Positions 1 to 6,290 of a stretch of DNA of 9,650 nt are shown here, in pieces; position 1 is the first letter of the stretch, and each line of letters starts with the position of its first letter. The position numbers and the translations under genes were made by a program. Location: the NCBI GenBank assembly GCA_913009925.1, contig CAJVWY010000036.1, positions 1-9,650 of the forward strand, in the 5' to 3' direction. This DNA comes from an uncultured bacterium. GTDB lineage: Bacteria > Actinomycetota > Thermoleophilia > BMS3ABIN01. Below the pieces are notes generated by a model. That model saw only the letters and a list, made by a program, of their open reading frames with translations, was not told the origin of the DNA and ran no database searches.

Positions 1-83
1 TTTGGAAAGAGCATGCTTACACGACGTGCTGTAGTACTGTGACAGGAGTTCAGAAGTGTGATCTTCCGATCTATTTTATTCTC
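1..83. other. Degraded Illumina adapter sequence (non-genomic)
   Basis: Positions 39-72 match the Illumina index-adapter arm that ends in CTCTTCCGATCT, with three substitutions. Before it, 17-26 contain TTACACGACG, resembling the read-1 adapter core followed by a corrupted tail. Bases 73-83 are low-complexity AT. This is what error-rich adapter read-through looks like after assembly. It should be trimmed and no gene should be called across it. Confidence 0.88.
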
Positions 84-162
84 TTTTTTTTTTTTTCAAG
101 CAGAAGACGGCATACGAGATAAAGGAATGTGACTGGAGTTCAGACGTGTGCTCTTCCGATCT
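84..162. other. Illumina P7 index primer with poly-T (non-genomic)
   Basis: A run of 13 T (84-96) is followed by an exact P7 flow-cell sequence (97-120, CAAGCAGAAGACGG...), an 8-base index AAAGGAAT (121-128) and an exact index-adapter arm (129-162) ending in CTCTTCCGATCT. Read in the other direction the index is ATTCCTTT, which I recall as TruSeq index 27. The poly-T in front of P7 resembles the linker of flow-cell-grafted oligos. Genomic sequence begins at 163. Translations across this part give the artefact peptides RSEEHTSELQS (minus strand) and MTGVQTCALPIC (plus strand). Confidence 0.98.
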
Positions 163-1764
163 GTTCTGCCTGGCGGCATACAGCTGTAACAGCTCGCCTG
201 CCATCTCCCGCGCGGCGCTGCGAGCCCGCGCCCGTGCCAGGGCCCAGGCTTTACCACCCAGCTTGTTCAGCGGCGGCGAACTATCCTGCGTCCCCACGTA
301 GCGCGCCACCTTGTGCACCTGCTCCTGGGGGACGAACAGGGCGTCGCCGCCCTTGTAGCTGAGATGCAGGTAATCCCGGGTCACGCCGGAAACTGTCTTG
401 GTCTCCACCGACCTGAATACGCCGATGCCGTGGTCCTGGTGAACAACGAAATCGCCGGGCGATAGTTCGCGGAAACTGGCCAGCCCCTTGCCGCCCCGCA
501 CCGCCGCCCAGTTCCTGGCGGCGCGGCCGGGCCTGAGCAGCGCCCGCTCTCCCATCACCGCCAGCTTCAACTCCCTGCTGACGAAGCCTGCCGGTGCCGG
601 TGCGGTCACCAGCCAGGCGCCCGGCCGCTGCGGCGCCGGTTCACCCTGCTCCCGCAGTTCGGCGTGGCCGGCCAGCTTGTGCCCGGCCCTTTCGGCCGCT
701 CCCCGGGTGCTGAAATGGATGAATACACAAAAGCCGTCGGCGACCAGATGGTCCAGCCTGTCGCCCGCGTCGTCACGGCGCCGTGAAGCATGGCTGAAAG
801 CGGATGCGGAAAAAGCGTATGGCTGCCCCGACGCCAGGCTCTCCAGGGTGACGGCCGCCCTGCTTTCCAGCTGCTGCCGGACCCGGGCCGGCTCCAGGTA
901 GCGGCGGCCCGCCTCTCCGGCAAGTGATTCCCGGGCGTCCTCCCACAAGTCCTCCGCCGCTTCGCTGAAGAAAGACGGGTCTACCAGAACCACCTTCGCC
1001 GTAAAGTCCGGCGATGCCAGCAACCCCGCCGCCGTCTTTGGCCGCCGCTGTTCCTGGCCTGTTGGCGCCTCAACCGGAGCTTCCTCCTCCGGCGCGGCCG
1101 CGGCAAAGATGCCGGCGTCCCCCTCGCCGGAAAGGGAACGCTGGGTATACGGCGAGAAACGCCGCAGCTCTTCCAGCTCATCGCCCCAGTATTCCAGCCT
1201 GATCGGCGTCGCGTCGGTGGAGGGAAAACAATCGATGATGCCGCCGCGCACGGCGAACTGCCCCCTTTCCTCCACCTGGTCCACCCGCTCATATCCCAGT
1301 GCCGCCAGTTTCTCTATAACCTTTTCAAAGGCGGGCGCTTCCCCTCTCCTGACCACCAGCGGCTTACCCCGCCCTCCCGGAAGCAGCCCTCTCTCCTGCA
1401 GCGCCGTCACGTCTGTGGCGATTATCACCGGGGTGGTGCCGTCCAGGGCCGCCAGGGCCCGGTGGCGCCGCCCCGTCGATAACTGCGGGGGGATGAGACC
1501 GCTGCCGTGGATGACGCCCCGGGGCGGCAGCAGCCACACTGGCATACCGGCGGCGAAAGCGGCCAGATCCTGGGATAGGCGCGATGCCTCGGCGGCGCCG
1601 GGGGCTACCACCAGCAGGCTCTCGCCGGGCCATACTTCGCGGCCCAGCGCCGCCATCAGGTAGCCCTGGAAAGCGGCAGGGGCGTAAGCGCGGGCGCTGT
1701 CGTCAGGCAGCGCCCGCGCCAGCGACTTGAAACTATCACTACCTGTCAGATAGGAAATAACCAC
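163..1764 (-). CDS. mfd: Transcription-repair coupling factor Mfd, N-terminal half (cut by contig end)
   Basis: Mfd is an ATP-dependent DNA translocase that removes RNA polymerase stalled at lesions and recruits UvrA. About 534 codons are present, against roughly 1150 in the family. Residues 1-430 match the UvrB-homology module, with the telling stretch GYERVDQVEERGQFAVRGG (about 157-175) followed by IRLEYWGDELEELRRF. A CarD-like RNA-polymerase interaction domain starts near residue 434 (LSPGDFVVHQDHGIGVF). The charged linker helix before the helicase domains (KAWALARARAR) is the last part seen. The helicase motifs and the TRCF domain are missing because the sequence runs into adapter at 162, an assembly artefact and not a biological truncation. 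The start is GTG; an in-frame TAA lies a few codons upstream, and the only GAGG is too close to be an ideal ribosome site, so the start is not certain. The 37-bp gap from pth holds a 5-bp hairpin (1797-1809) followed by T6 (1787-1792), at most a weak attenuator. Confidence 0.95.
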
Positions 1765-1801
1765 GGCCTCTGGAGCTTAACGAGGTAAAAAACGGGAGGT
1801 A

Positions 1802-2380
1802 CTATACCTTATCATCGTTACGCCGGTTGAACCGTGTCATGGCGGCTTCCATCCCATCGATGATGATGGCCTCAACGCAGTCGGCGGCGGTATCGAGCAC
1901 CGCCGCCAGTTCGTCTCCGGAAACCCCCATGTCTGAAAGCACCCAGTCCCGGGCGTCGATGAAGGGGTTGTCCGGACGCCCGATGCCGATGCGCACCCGG
2001 GCGAAGCCGGTAGTGCCCAGGAGGGCGGCGATGCTCTCCAGACCCTTGTGTCCACCCGTACCGCCACCGGCGCGGGCCCGCACGACACTGAAGGGAAAAT
2101 CCATATCGTCGTGGATAACGATGATATCTTCCGGGGAGATATGCTTGCGCACGGCGGCGGCCTTAACGGCCTCGCCGGAGTTGTTCATATAGGTATGGGG
2201 CATCAGCAGCGCCACATCCCGGCCGCCGACCCTGCCCTCGCACCATCGACCCTGGTATCGTCGGCGGGTCCTGCCCAACCCACGGGTTACCCGGAAACGG
2301 TCAGCTGCCATGAACCCGGCGTTGTGCCTGGTACCCTCGTACTCGCTGCCGGGGTTGCCCAAACCGACGATTAAATACAT
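1802..2380 (-). CDS. pth: Peptidyl-tRNA hydrolase
   Basis: Pth cleaves the ester bond of peptidyl-tRNAs released early from ribosomes, recycling tRNA in the cytoplasm. The protein is 192 aa, the usual length. The start MYLIVGLGNPG carries the conserved Asn (N9), and TRHNAG carries the catalytic His (H19). MNNSGEAV (65-72) supplies the substrate-binding Asn, and HDDMD (90-94) the Asp that orients the His. The GGHxGL loop reads GGHKGL (109-114), with Lys where E. coli has Asn114; I believe this variant occurs in other bacteria. RVRIGIGRP follows as expected. The ATG start lies 21 bp after rplY, with only a weak GGGA upstream, so translation may be coupled to rplY. The rplY-pth-mfd neighbourhood supports the call. 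Confidence 0.97.
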   Translation of the reverse strand: MYLIVGLGNPGSEYEGTRHNAGFMAADRFRVTRGLGRTRRRYQGRWCEGRVGGRDVALLMPHTYMNNSGEAVKAAAVRKHISPEDIIVIHDDMDFPFSVVRARAGGGTGGHKGLESIAALLGTTGFARVRIGIGRPDNPFIDARDWVLSDMGVSGDELAAVLDTAADCVEAIIIDGMEAAMTRFNRRNDDKV

Positions 2381-2401
2381 ATGGTCCCGTATAGCAGGTC
2401 G

Positions 2402-3100
2402 TTATCCCTGTCCCGGTTCCGCAGCTTCGGAGCCGGCCTTGCCCTCTTCTGCTTCGGCTCCCTCTTCGCCCTCTGCGGCTTCCGCTTCTTCGCCCTCTTC
2501 CAACCCTTCCTCCAGCTCTGCTTCCGTCGGCTCCTCCTTGAGGATGGTCGGCGGAATGACGCTGGCTACCGCGATCTCCAGTTCATCGATGATCTCCACC
2601 TCGGCCGGCGGCACCAGATCGCTCACCTTGATGGAATCGCCGATCTCCATCTCATCGACGGCGAAGATGATGCCGGGGGGTATGTCGGCGGGGAGACATC
2701 GTACCCGCACCTCACGCAGGGTCTGGTCCATGACGCCGCCCTCGCTTACACCCGCAGCCGTGCCGGTGAGTTCGATATGGACGGATGCCTCGATAGGCTC
2801 ATCCATCCTGATCTCCATGAAATCCACATGCAGCAGGCCCCTGTCCAGGGGGTCGCTCTGGTGATCCTTGAGGATGGCCGGATAGGTCTTGTCCTTCCCC
2901 TCGAACGAGAGGTTGAGTATGACGTTGCCGCCCTCGCCGGCCACAGCCTTCTTCAACACTGCAGCCTCGACCGACAGGGGGATGCCCTCCTTCCCGCCCC
3001 CGTAGAATACTCCCGGTATCACACCTGCCCTCCGGAGGCGCCTCGCTTCAGCACTGCCTTTTCTCCGGCGTTCCTTTACCTGCAGATCAATTGTCTTCAT
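2402..3100 (-). CDS. rplY: Ribosomal protein bL25, long CTC/TL5-type form
   Basis: bL25 binds 5S rRNA in the large ribosomal subunit. The two-domain form (Ctc in Bacillus, TL5 in Thermus) was first named as a general stress protein. The protein is 232 aa. Residues 1-95 form the 5S-binding domain (GSAEARRLRRAGVIPGVFYG near the start, then LLHVDFMEI). Residues 96-190 form the C-terminal beta domain (DIPPGIIFAVDEMEIGDSI). From about residue 191 the protein becomes a Glu/Ala/Gly-rich acidic tail (EEGLEEGEEAEAAEGEEG), typical of long CTC proteins and probably disordered. A clear AGGAG lies six bases before the ATG. The gene sits 17 bp after prs and 21 bp before pth. The repetitive GAG/GAA codons of the tail make long open frames on the other strand, which are shadows. 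Confidence 0.96.
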   Translation of the reverse strand: MKTIDLQVKERRRKGSAEARRLRRAGVIPGVFYGGGKEGIPLSVEAAVLKKAVAGEGGNVILNLSFEGKDKTYPAILKDHQSDPLDRGLLHVDFMEIRMDEPIEASVHIELTGTAAGVSEGGVMDQTLREVRVRCLPADIPPGIIFAVDEMEIGDSIKVSDLVPPAEVEIIDELEIAVASVIPPTILKEEPTEAELEEGLEEGEEAEAAEGEEGAEAEEGKAGSEAAEPGQG

Positions 3101-3117
3101 GACTCACTCCTGAACTT

Positions 3118-4110
3118 CTAGAATAACTGGTCGTCCCCATCGAACAACCGGCTGACCGATTCGTCCCGGAAAACACTCTGGATCGTGTCGGACAGGGTTG
3201 TCGCAACTGACAGAACCCTTATTTTGCTGGTATTTTTCTCCGTATTCAAGGGCAGGGTGTCGGTCACCACCACCTCTTTGATCGGCGAATCCTCCAGACG
3301 CTCGTATGCCGGCCCCGAAAGGACCGGATGGGTAGCGGTCGCATATACCTCACGCGCGCCCTCACCGTCGATCATCGCCGCCGCTCCCTGGACGATGGTA
3401 CCGGCGGTGTCGATCATGTCGTCCACCATGACGACTACCTTGTCCTTAACGTTGCCGATCACCTGGGTTATCTCCGCCACATTGTGCTGCGGCCTGGTCT
3501 TGGTGAGGATGGCCAGGTCGGTGCCCAGCTTGTCCGCGAATTTCTTGGCGCGCTTGACGCCGCCCACGTCCGGCGAAACCACCACCATCTCCTCCGCCGG
3601 CACCTGCAACATGCGGAAATAATTGGTGAGGATGGACAGGGCGGTCATGTGGTCCACGGGAATGTTGAAGAAACCCTGTACCTGCCCCTGGTGGAGGTCC
3701 ATGGTCAGTACCCGGTCCGCCCCGGCGGTCTGAAGCAGGTCCGCCACCAGTTTGGCGCTGATGGGCTCACGGCCCGCACTCTTCTTGTCCTGGCGGCAGT
3801 AACCCAGCCAGGGCATCACCGCGGTTATGCGGCGGGCCGACGCCAGGCGGGCCGCCTGGATCATGATGAGCAGCTCCACCAGGTTGTCGTTTACCGGCGG
3901 GCTGGTGGACTGTACCAGGAAGATGTCGCTGCCGCGGATGTTCTCCTTGTAACGCACATAAATCTCTTGGTTGCTGAAAGTTTTCAACTCCAGGTCACCG
4001 AGCACGATGCCCAGGTGCTCGGCGATCTTCAGGCCCAGGTCGAGATTGCTGCGACCGCTGAAAAGCATGAGCCTTTTGCTGCTCTGGGTCAGGATGCTGC
4101 TCGGTGTCAT
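3118..4110 (-). CDS. prs: Ribose-phosphate pyrophosphokinase (PRPP synthase, class I)
   Basis: The enzyme transfers pyrophosphate from ATP to ribose 5-phosphate, giving PRPP for purine, pyrimidine, His, Trp and NAD synthesis. It is 330 aa, slightly longer than usual because of a short N-terminal extension (MTPSSILTQSSKR). Visible motifs are FSNQEIYVRYKENIRG (45-60), the ATP-loop GYCRQDKK (103-110), AGADRVLTMDLHQGQVQGFF (129-148), the ribose-phosphate-side PDVGGVKRAKKFADKL (180-195), and the PRPP-binding loop VDDMIDTAGT (229-238). The SNQE form resembles that of animal PRPP synthases rather than the SDGE of Bacillus. A strong GAGGAG lies five bases before the ATG. It follows glmU by 40 bp, an order shared with Bacillus, and is probably co-transcribed with glmU, rplY, pth and mfd. 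Confidence 0.97.
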   Translation of the reverse strand: MTPSSILTQSSKRLMLFSGRSNLDLGLKIAEHLGIVLGDLELKTFSNQEIYVRYKENIRGSDIFLVQSTSPPVNDNLVELLIMIQAARLASARRITAVMPWLGYCRQDKKSAGREPISAKLVADLLQTAGADRVLTMDLHQGQVQGFFNIPVDHMTALSILTNYFRMLQVPAEEMVVVSPDVGGVKRAKKFADKLGTDLAILTKTRPQHNVAEITQVIGNVKDKVVVMVDDMIDTAGTIVQGAAAMIDGEGAREVYATATHPVLSGPAYERLEDSPIKEVVVTDTLPLNTEKNTSKIRVLSVATTLSDTIQSVFRDESVSRLFDGDDQLF

Positions 4111-4150
4111 GATCTCTCCTCTTCACCCATGTCTGTCTTGCCGGTAAAAT

Positions 4151-5572
4151 TCATCCTTCATCCTTGCCCCCCTTGCGCCCCTCCGACTTCCTGCGGGCGT
4201 ATCCGGCCACGTTGCGCTGCCTGACCCGGGATATGCCCAGATCTCCCTCGGGGATATCGTCGGTGATCACCGATCCGGCGCCGGTCATGGAGCCGTCTCC
4301 GGCGGTAACAGGCGCGACGAACACCGTATCGGCGCCGGTATGCACATGACTGCCTATCTCCGTCCGGTGCTTGTTTACCCCATCATAGTTGGCGGTGATG
4401 TTGCCGGCGCCTATATTGGTATCGTCACCGACCTCGGCGTCGCCGATATAGCTCAGATGCGGTACCTTGGAGCCTGCGCCGATGTGGCTGTTCTTTATCT
4501 CCACAAAGGCCCCGGCCTTGGCGCCTGCTTCCAGCCGCGTGCCCGGACGTATGTAGGTGAATGGCCCCACATTGCACCCGGCGGCTATCTCGGCGCCGCT
4601 CACATGCGAACAGGCCAGCCTCACACCGTCGTCGATGACCGTATCCCTGACCGTCGACGACGGCCCGATGACACAATCCTCACCGATGGCCGTCGAGCCG
4701 GAAAGGACGGTCATCGGTTCGATCACCGTATCCCTGCCGATACTCACTTCAGCATCTACATAGGTGCTCTCCGGATCCGTCACCGTCACCCCGGCGAGCA
4801 TGTGCCGTTCCAGGATGCGCCGCCGCATTATCGCCGCGGCGGCGGCCAGATCGAGCCGCGAGTTCACGCCCAGGACCACAGTCTCATCGTCGATCCTGTG
4901 GGCCCTGACCCGATCGCCATGCGCCACCAGGATGCCCACCGCGTCGGTGAGGTATACCTCTCCCTGCGAGTTGTCATCGCTTATCCGGGACAGCGCCTGC
5001 CATAGCGGCCCGGCGTCGAAAACATATACGCCCGCGTTCACCTCGCGGATCGCAAGCTCTTCCGGGCCGGCGTCGCGGTGCTCGACTATGCCCGTAACCC
5101 GTCCCCTGCTGTCCCGGCGCACCCTTCCGTAATGCGCAGGGTCCGCCAGCTCAACCGACATCATCGTACAGGCGGATTCGCCCTGTTCGTGTTCCCGTAA
5201 AAGCTCTTCCAGTTCGGCCCCGGTTACCAGGGGGGTATCCCCGTACATCACCAGGATGCTGCCCTCAAAACCGTCCAGGGCCTGCCGGCAGGCCCTCACC
5301 GCGTCGCCCGTCCCCAGCTGCTCCGCCTGGTTCACGACTTCGGCTGACTGGGGCAGGTACTGGTGCACCGCCTCGACGCCGCTGCCCAGAACCACCAGGG
5401 TCCGTCCGGGATTGACTGACGCCACCGCCTCGCTCACCCAGGTTATCATCGGCTTGCCGCATATCTGGTGCAGCACCTTGGGCGTCTTGGACTTCATACG
5501 CGTACCCAGGCCGGCAGCCAGGACGACAACCGCCAGGGAGCGCTTTGGTTCTTCCACTGAGCCAGAATGCAT
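4151..5572 (-). CDS. glmU: Bifunctional GlmU: GlcN-1-P acetyltransferase / GlcNAc-1-P uridyltransferase
   Basis: GlmU makes UDP-GlcNAc for peptidoglycan and other envelope polymers in two steps: acetylation of glucosamine-1-P, then uridylyl transfer. It is 473 aa (E. coli 456). The N-terminal pyrophosphorylase domain carries LAAGLGTRMKSKTPKVLH (18-35), QLGTGDAV (85-92) and the metal-binding YGDTPL (110-115). From about 265 onward, hexapeptide repeats form the left-handed beta-helix acetyltransferase domain. It includes GPFTYIRPGTRLEAGAKAG, the catalytic-His segment PHLSYIGDAEVG (His about 372) and NIGAGNITANYDG. The C-terminus ends in a basic tail (ARRKSEGRKGGK). The ATG is preceded by AAAGG at a seven-base spacing. 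It is the first gene after the tRNA-Gln terminator, so its promoter should lie in 5573-5634. There a TATATT (near 5609-5614) is the best -10, but no good -35 accompanies it. Confidence 0.97.
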   Translation of the reverse strand: MHSGSVEEPKRSLAVVVLAAGLGTRMKSKTPKVLHQICGKPMITWVSEAVASVNPGRTLVVLGSGVEAVHQYLPQSAEVVNQAEQLGTGDAVRACRQALDGFEGSILVMYGDTPLVTGAELEELLREHEQGESACTMMSVELADPAHYGRVRRDSRGRVTGIVEHRDAGPEELAIREVNAGVYVFDAGPLWQALSRISDDNSQGEVYLTDAVGILVAHGDRVRAHRIDDETVVLGVNSRLDLAAAAAIMRRRILERHMLAGVTVTDPESTYVDAEVSIGRDTVIEPMTVLSGSTAIGEDCVIGPSSTVRDTVIDDGVRLACSHVSGAEIAAGCNVGPFTYIRPGTRLEAGAKAGAFVEIKNSHIGAGSKVPHLSYIGDAEVGDDTNIGAGNITANYDGVNKHRTEIGSHVHTGADTVFVAPVTAGDGSMTGAGSVITDDIPEGDLGISRVRQRNVAGYARRKSEGRKGGKDEG

Positions 5573-5634
5573 GAATCGGCCTTTACGAGCCCTCTGGAAA
5601 AAGAATATATCCCATCTTCACACCGGCTTTAGAC

Positions 5635-5659
5635 AAAAAAAGGGAGCGACTCCTCGCTC
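5635..5659 (-). terminator. Intrinsic terminator after tRNA-Gln
   Basis: On the minus strand a perfect 6-bp stem GAGCGA/TCGCTC with a GGAG loop (5644-5659) is followed by CC and a run of seven T (5635-5641). It lies 16 bases after the encoded CCA end of the tRNA and would end the tRNA transcript before glmU. Confidence 0.85.
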
Positions 5660-5675
5660 ATCCAGGGCATGTATT

Positions 5676-5750
5676 TGGCTGGGGCGGGAGGATTCGAACC
5701 TCCGTATCACGGGACCAAAACCCGCTGCCTTACCACTTGGCTACGCCCCA
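5676..5750 (-). tRNA. tRNA-Gln (anticodon UUG), CCA encoded
   Basis: The 75-base gene folds into a standard cloverleaf on the minus strand. The acceptor stem TGGGGCG pairs fully with CGCCCCA, followed by discriminator G and a genomically encoded CCA. The anticodon loop TTTTGGT on the GCGGG/CCCGT stem places TTG at positions 34-36, reading CAA and, by wobble, CAG glutamine codons. The T arm GGAGGTTCGAATCCTCC is canonical. It has its own promoter (5775-5803) and terminator (5635-5659), so it is a stand-alone gene between ispE and glmU. Confidence 0.97.
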
Positions 5751-5774
5751 AGGGCAGCCAACGGCGGCTTGAAA

Positions 5775-5803
5775 AGTATAAGGTAGCAGGGAAAAAAGTT
5801 CAA
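5775..5803 (-). promoter_or_regulatory. Sigma-70-type promoter of tRNA-Gln
   Basis: On the minus strand, TTGAAC (-35, 5798-5803) and TATACT (-10, 5775-5780) are separated by exactly 17 bases. The hexamers match consensus at 4 and 5 of 6 positions. A start about seven bases past the -10, near 5768, leaves a leader of some 18 nt before the mature tRNA end at 5750. Confidence 0.85.
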
Positions 5804-5848
5804 GCTGGAAGCAGCGTCCTCCCCCGCGGGCCCAAGGGGGGAATCGTG

Positions 5849-5872
5849 CGGCCGGCCCCATGGGGCCGGCCG
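5849..5872. repeat. Perfect 24-bp GC-rich palindrome
   Basis: The sequence starts CGGCCGGCCCCA and continues as its exact reverse complement. As RNA it can form a 10-bp all-GC stem with a CAUG loop. Neither strand has a proper T tract after it, although the plus strand reads TCTTGT. It lies 46 bp upstream of the tRNA -35 box. It may be a remnant terminator, a transcription block or a protein-binding site; nothing here decides between these. Confidence 0.7.
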
Positions 5873-5889
5873 TCTTGTCGATGCTGTGT

Positions 5890-6160
5890 CCAGCGGCTGT
5901 GCGGGACGCACTCCGTCTTTCCTCAAGTCATGCCGCTGGTAACGCTTTTCCCGGTTCCGCCGGCCCGCGAATACTGCCGGGGTTTGCCGGAACGAAACCG
6001 GACCGGAGAGCGAAGACGCCGTTTACAGAAACGGGTGGCGGGCAAAGTCAGTCGAGCTTCGAACTCATCCTGACTTCACCCGCCAGGGTAGGGGTACCCA
6101 ACTCTAACTCCGAGAAACTCCCGGCACTCACGCAGCCGTTGAAAATTGACGCTGTTCGTC
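5890..6160 (-). other. Intergenic stretch dense in hairpins; candidate structured RNA or mobile-element remnant
   Basis: No convincing protein gene is seen. Inverted repeats follow one another. An 8-bp stem CCAGCGGC/GCCGCTGG (5890-5897 with 5932-5939) encloses a GTGCG/CGCAC hairpin. CCGG-rich repeats span 5951-6001. CCGTTT-ACAG-AAACGG spans 6019-6034. A 50-nt hairpin at 6036-6085 has a 7-bp outer stem, a symmetric 2x2 loop and a 7-bp inner stem AAGTCAG/CTGACTT. Weaker hairpins lie at 6110-6124 and 6148-6160. In two of them (pairs 6057/6063 and 6113/6121) the minus strand forms G-U pairs where the plus strand has A-C mismatches, which favours a minus-strand transcript. I do not recognise a known riboswitch, RNase P RNA, tmRNA, SRP RNA or 6S RNA. 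A TTGAAAATTGAC stretch (6139-6150) recalls the ends of some insertion sequences, so a decayed element is the alternative. Confidence 0.35.
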
Positions 6161-6214
6161 ACCCACCGGTATGAAATCCAACCCAGACCGATATGTTTAT
6201 CCTACCCGGTAGCG

Positions 6215-6262
6215 AAAAAAAAGTAATCGGGGAAAACGACCATAGGCCCGGGGGATTTCCCC
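6215..6262 (-). terminator. Candidate terminator after ispE
   Basis: On the minus strand, GGGGAAA (6256-6262) pairs with TTTCCCC (6229-6235), followed after six bases (GATTAC) by a run of eight T (6215-6222). The first arm can instead fold locally as GGGG-AAAT-CCCC, so two exclusive structures are possible. The six-base gap before the T run is longer than in an ideal intrinsic terminator. Confidence 0.5.
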
Positions 6263-6290
6263 TATAAGAAATCGCGGCTGGGGCCGGTCT

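Noticed and set aside
129..362. Plus-strand frame beginning MTGVQTCALPIC
   Set aside because: It starts inside the adapter, and the peptide is a known adapter translation; the rest is antisense to mfd.
1787..1809. Intrinsic terminator between pth and mfd
   Set aside because: The stem is only 5 bp with four bases before the T6 run; too weak to call.
2381..3121. 246-codon plus-strand frame opposite rplY
   Set aside because: It is a shadow of the GC-rich rplY gene and shows no family features; rplY has clear domains and a ribosome site.
3328..4224. 298-codon plus-strand frame opposite prs
   Set aside because: It runs antisense to an intact PRPP synthase; the His/Val/Gln-rich sequence has no recognisable domain.
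5890..5939. RNase P RNA start (minus-strand GAGGAAAGAC resembles GAGGAAAGUC)
   Set aside because: The next conserved bases differ, and only about 115 nt remain before the tRNA promoter, too short for RNase P RNA.
6036..6124. c-di-AMP (ydaO-type) or other known riboswitch
   Set aside because: I could not find the conserved core motifs, and no gene follows directly in the right orientation other than the independently promoted tRNA.
5860..6174. 104-codon plus-strand frame in the ispE-tRNA gap
   Set aside because: No good ribosome site, low-complexity composition, and the ATG sits in the centre of the 24-bp palindrome; kept only as a hint of a possible element remnant.
6146..6175. Plus-strand promoter TTGACG, 18 bases, TATGAA, pointing antisense into ispE
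   Set aside because: The -10 is only 4/6 and no plus-strand gene follows; such matches arise by chance in AT-richer gaps.
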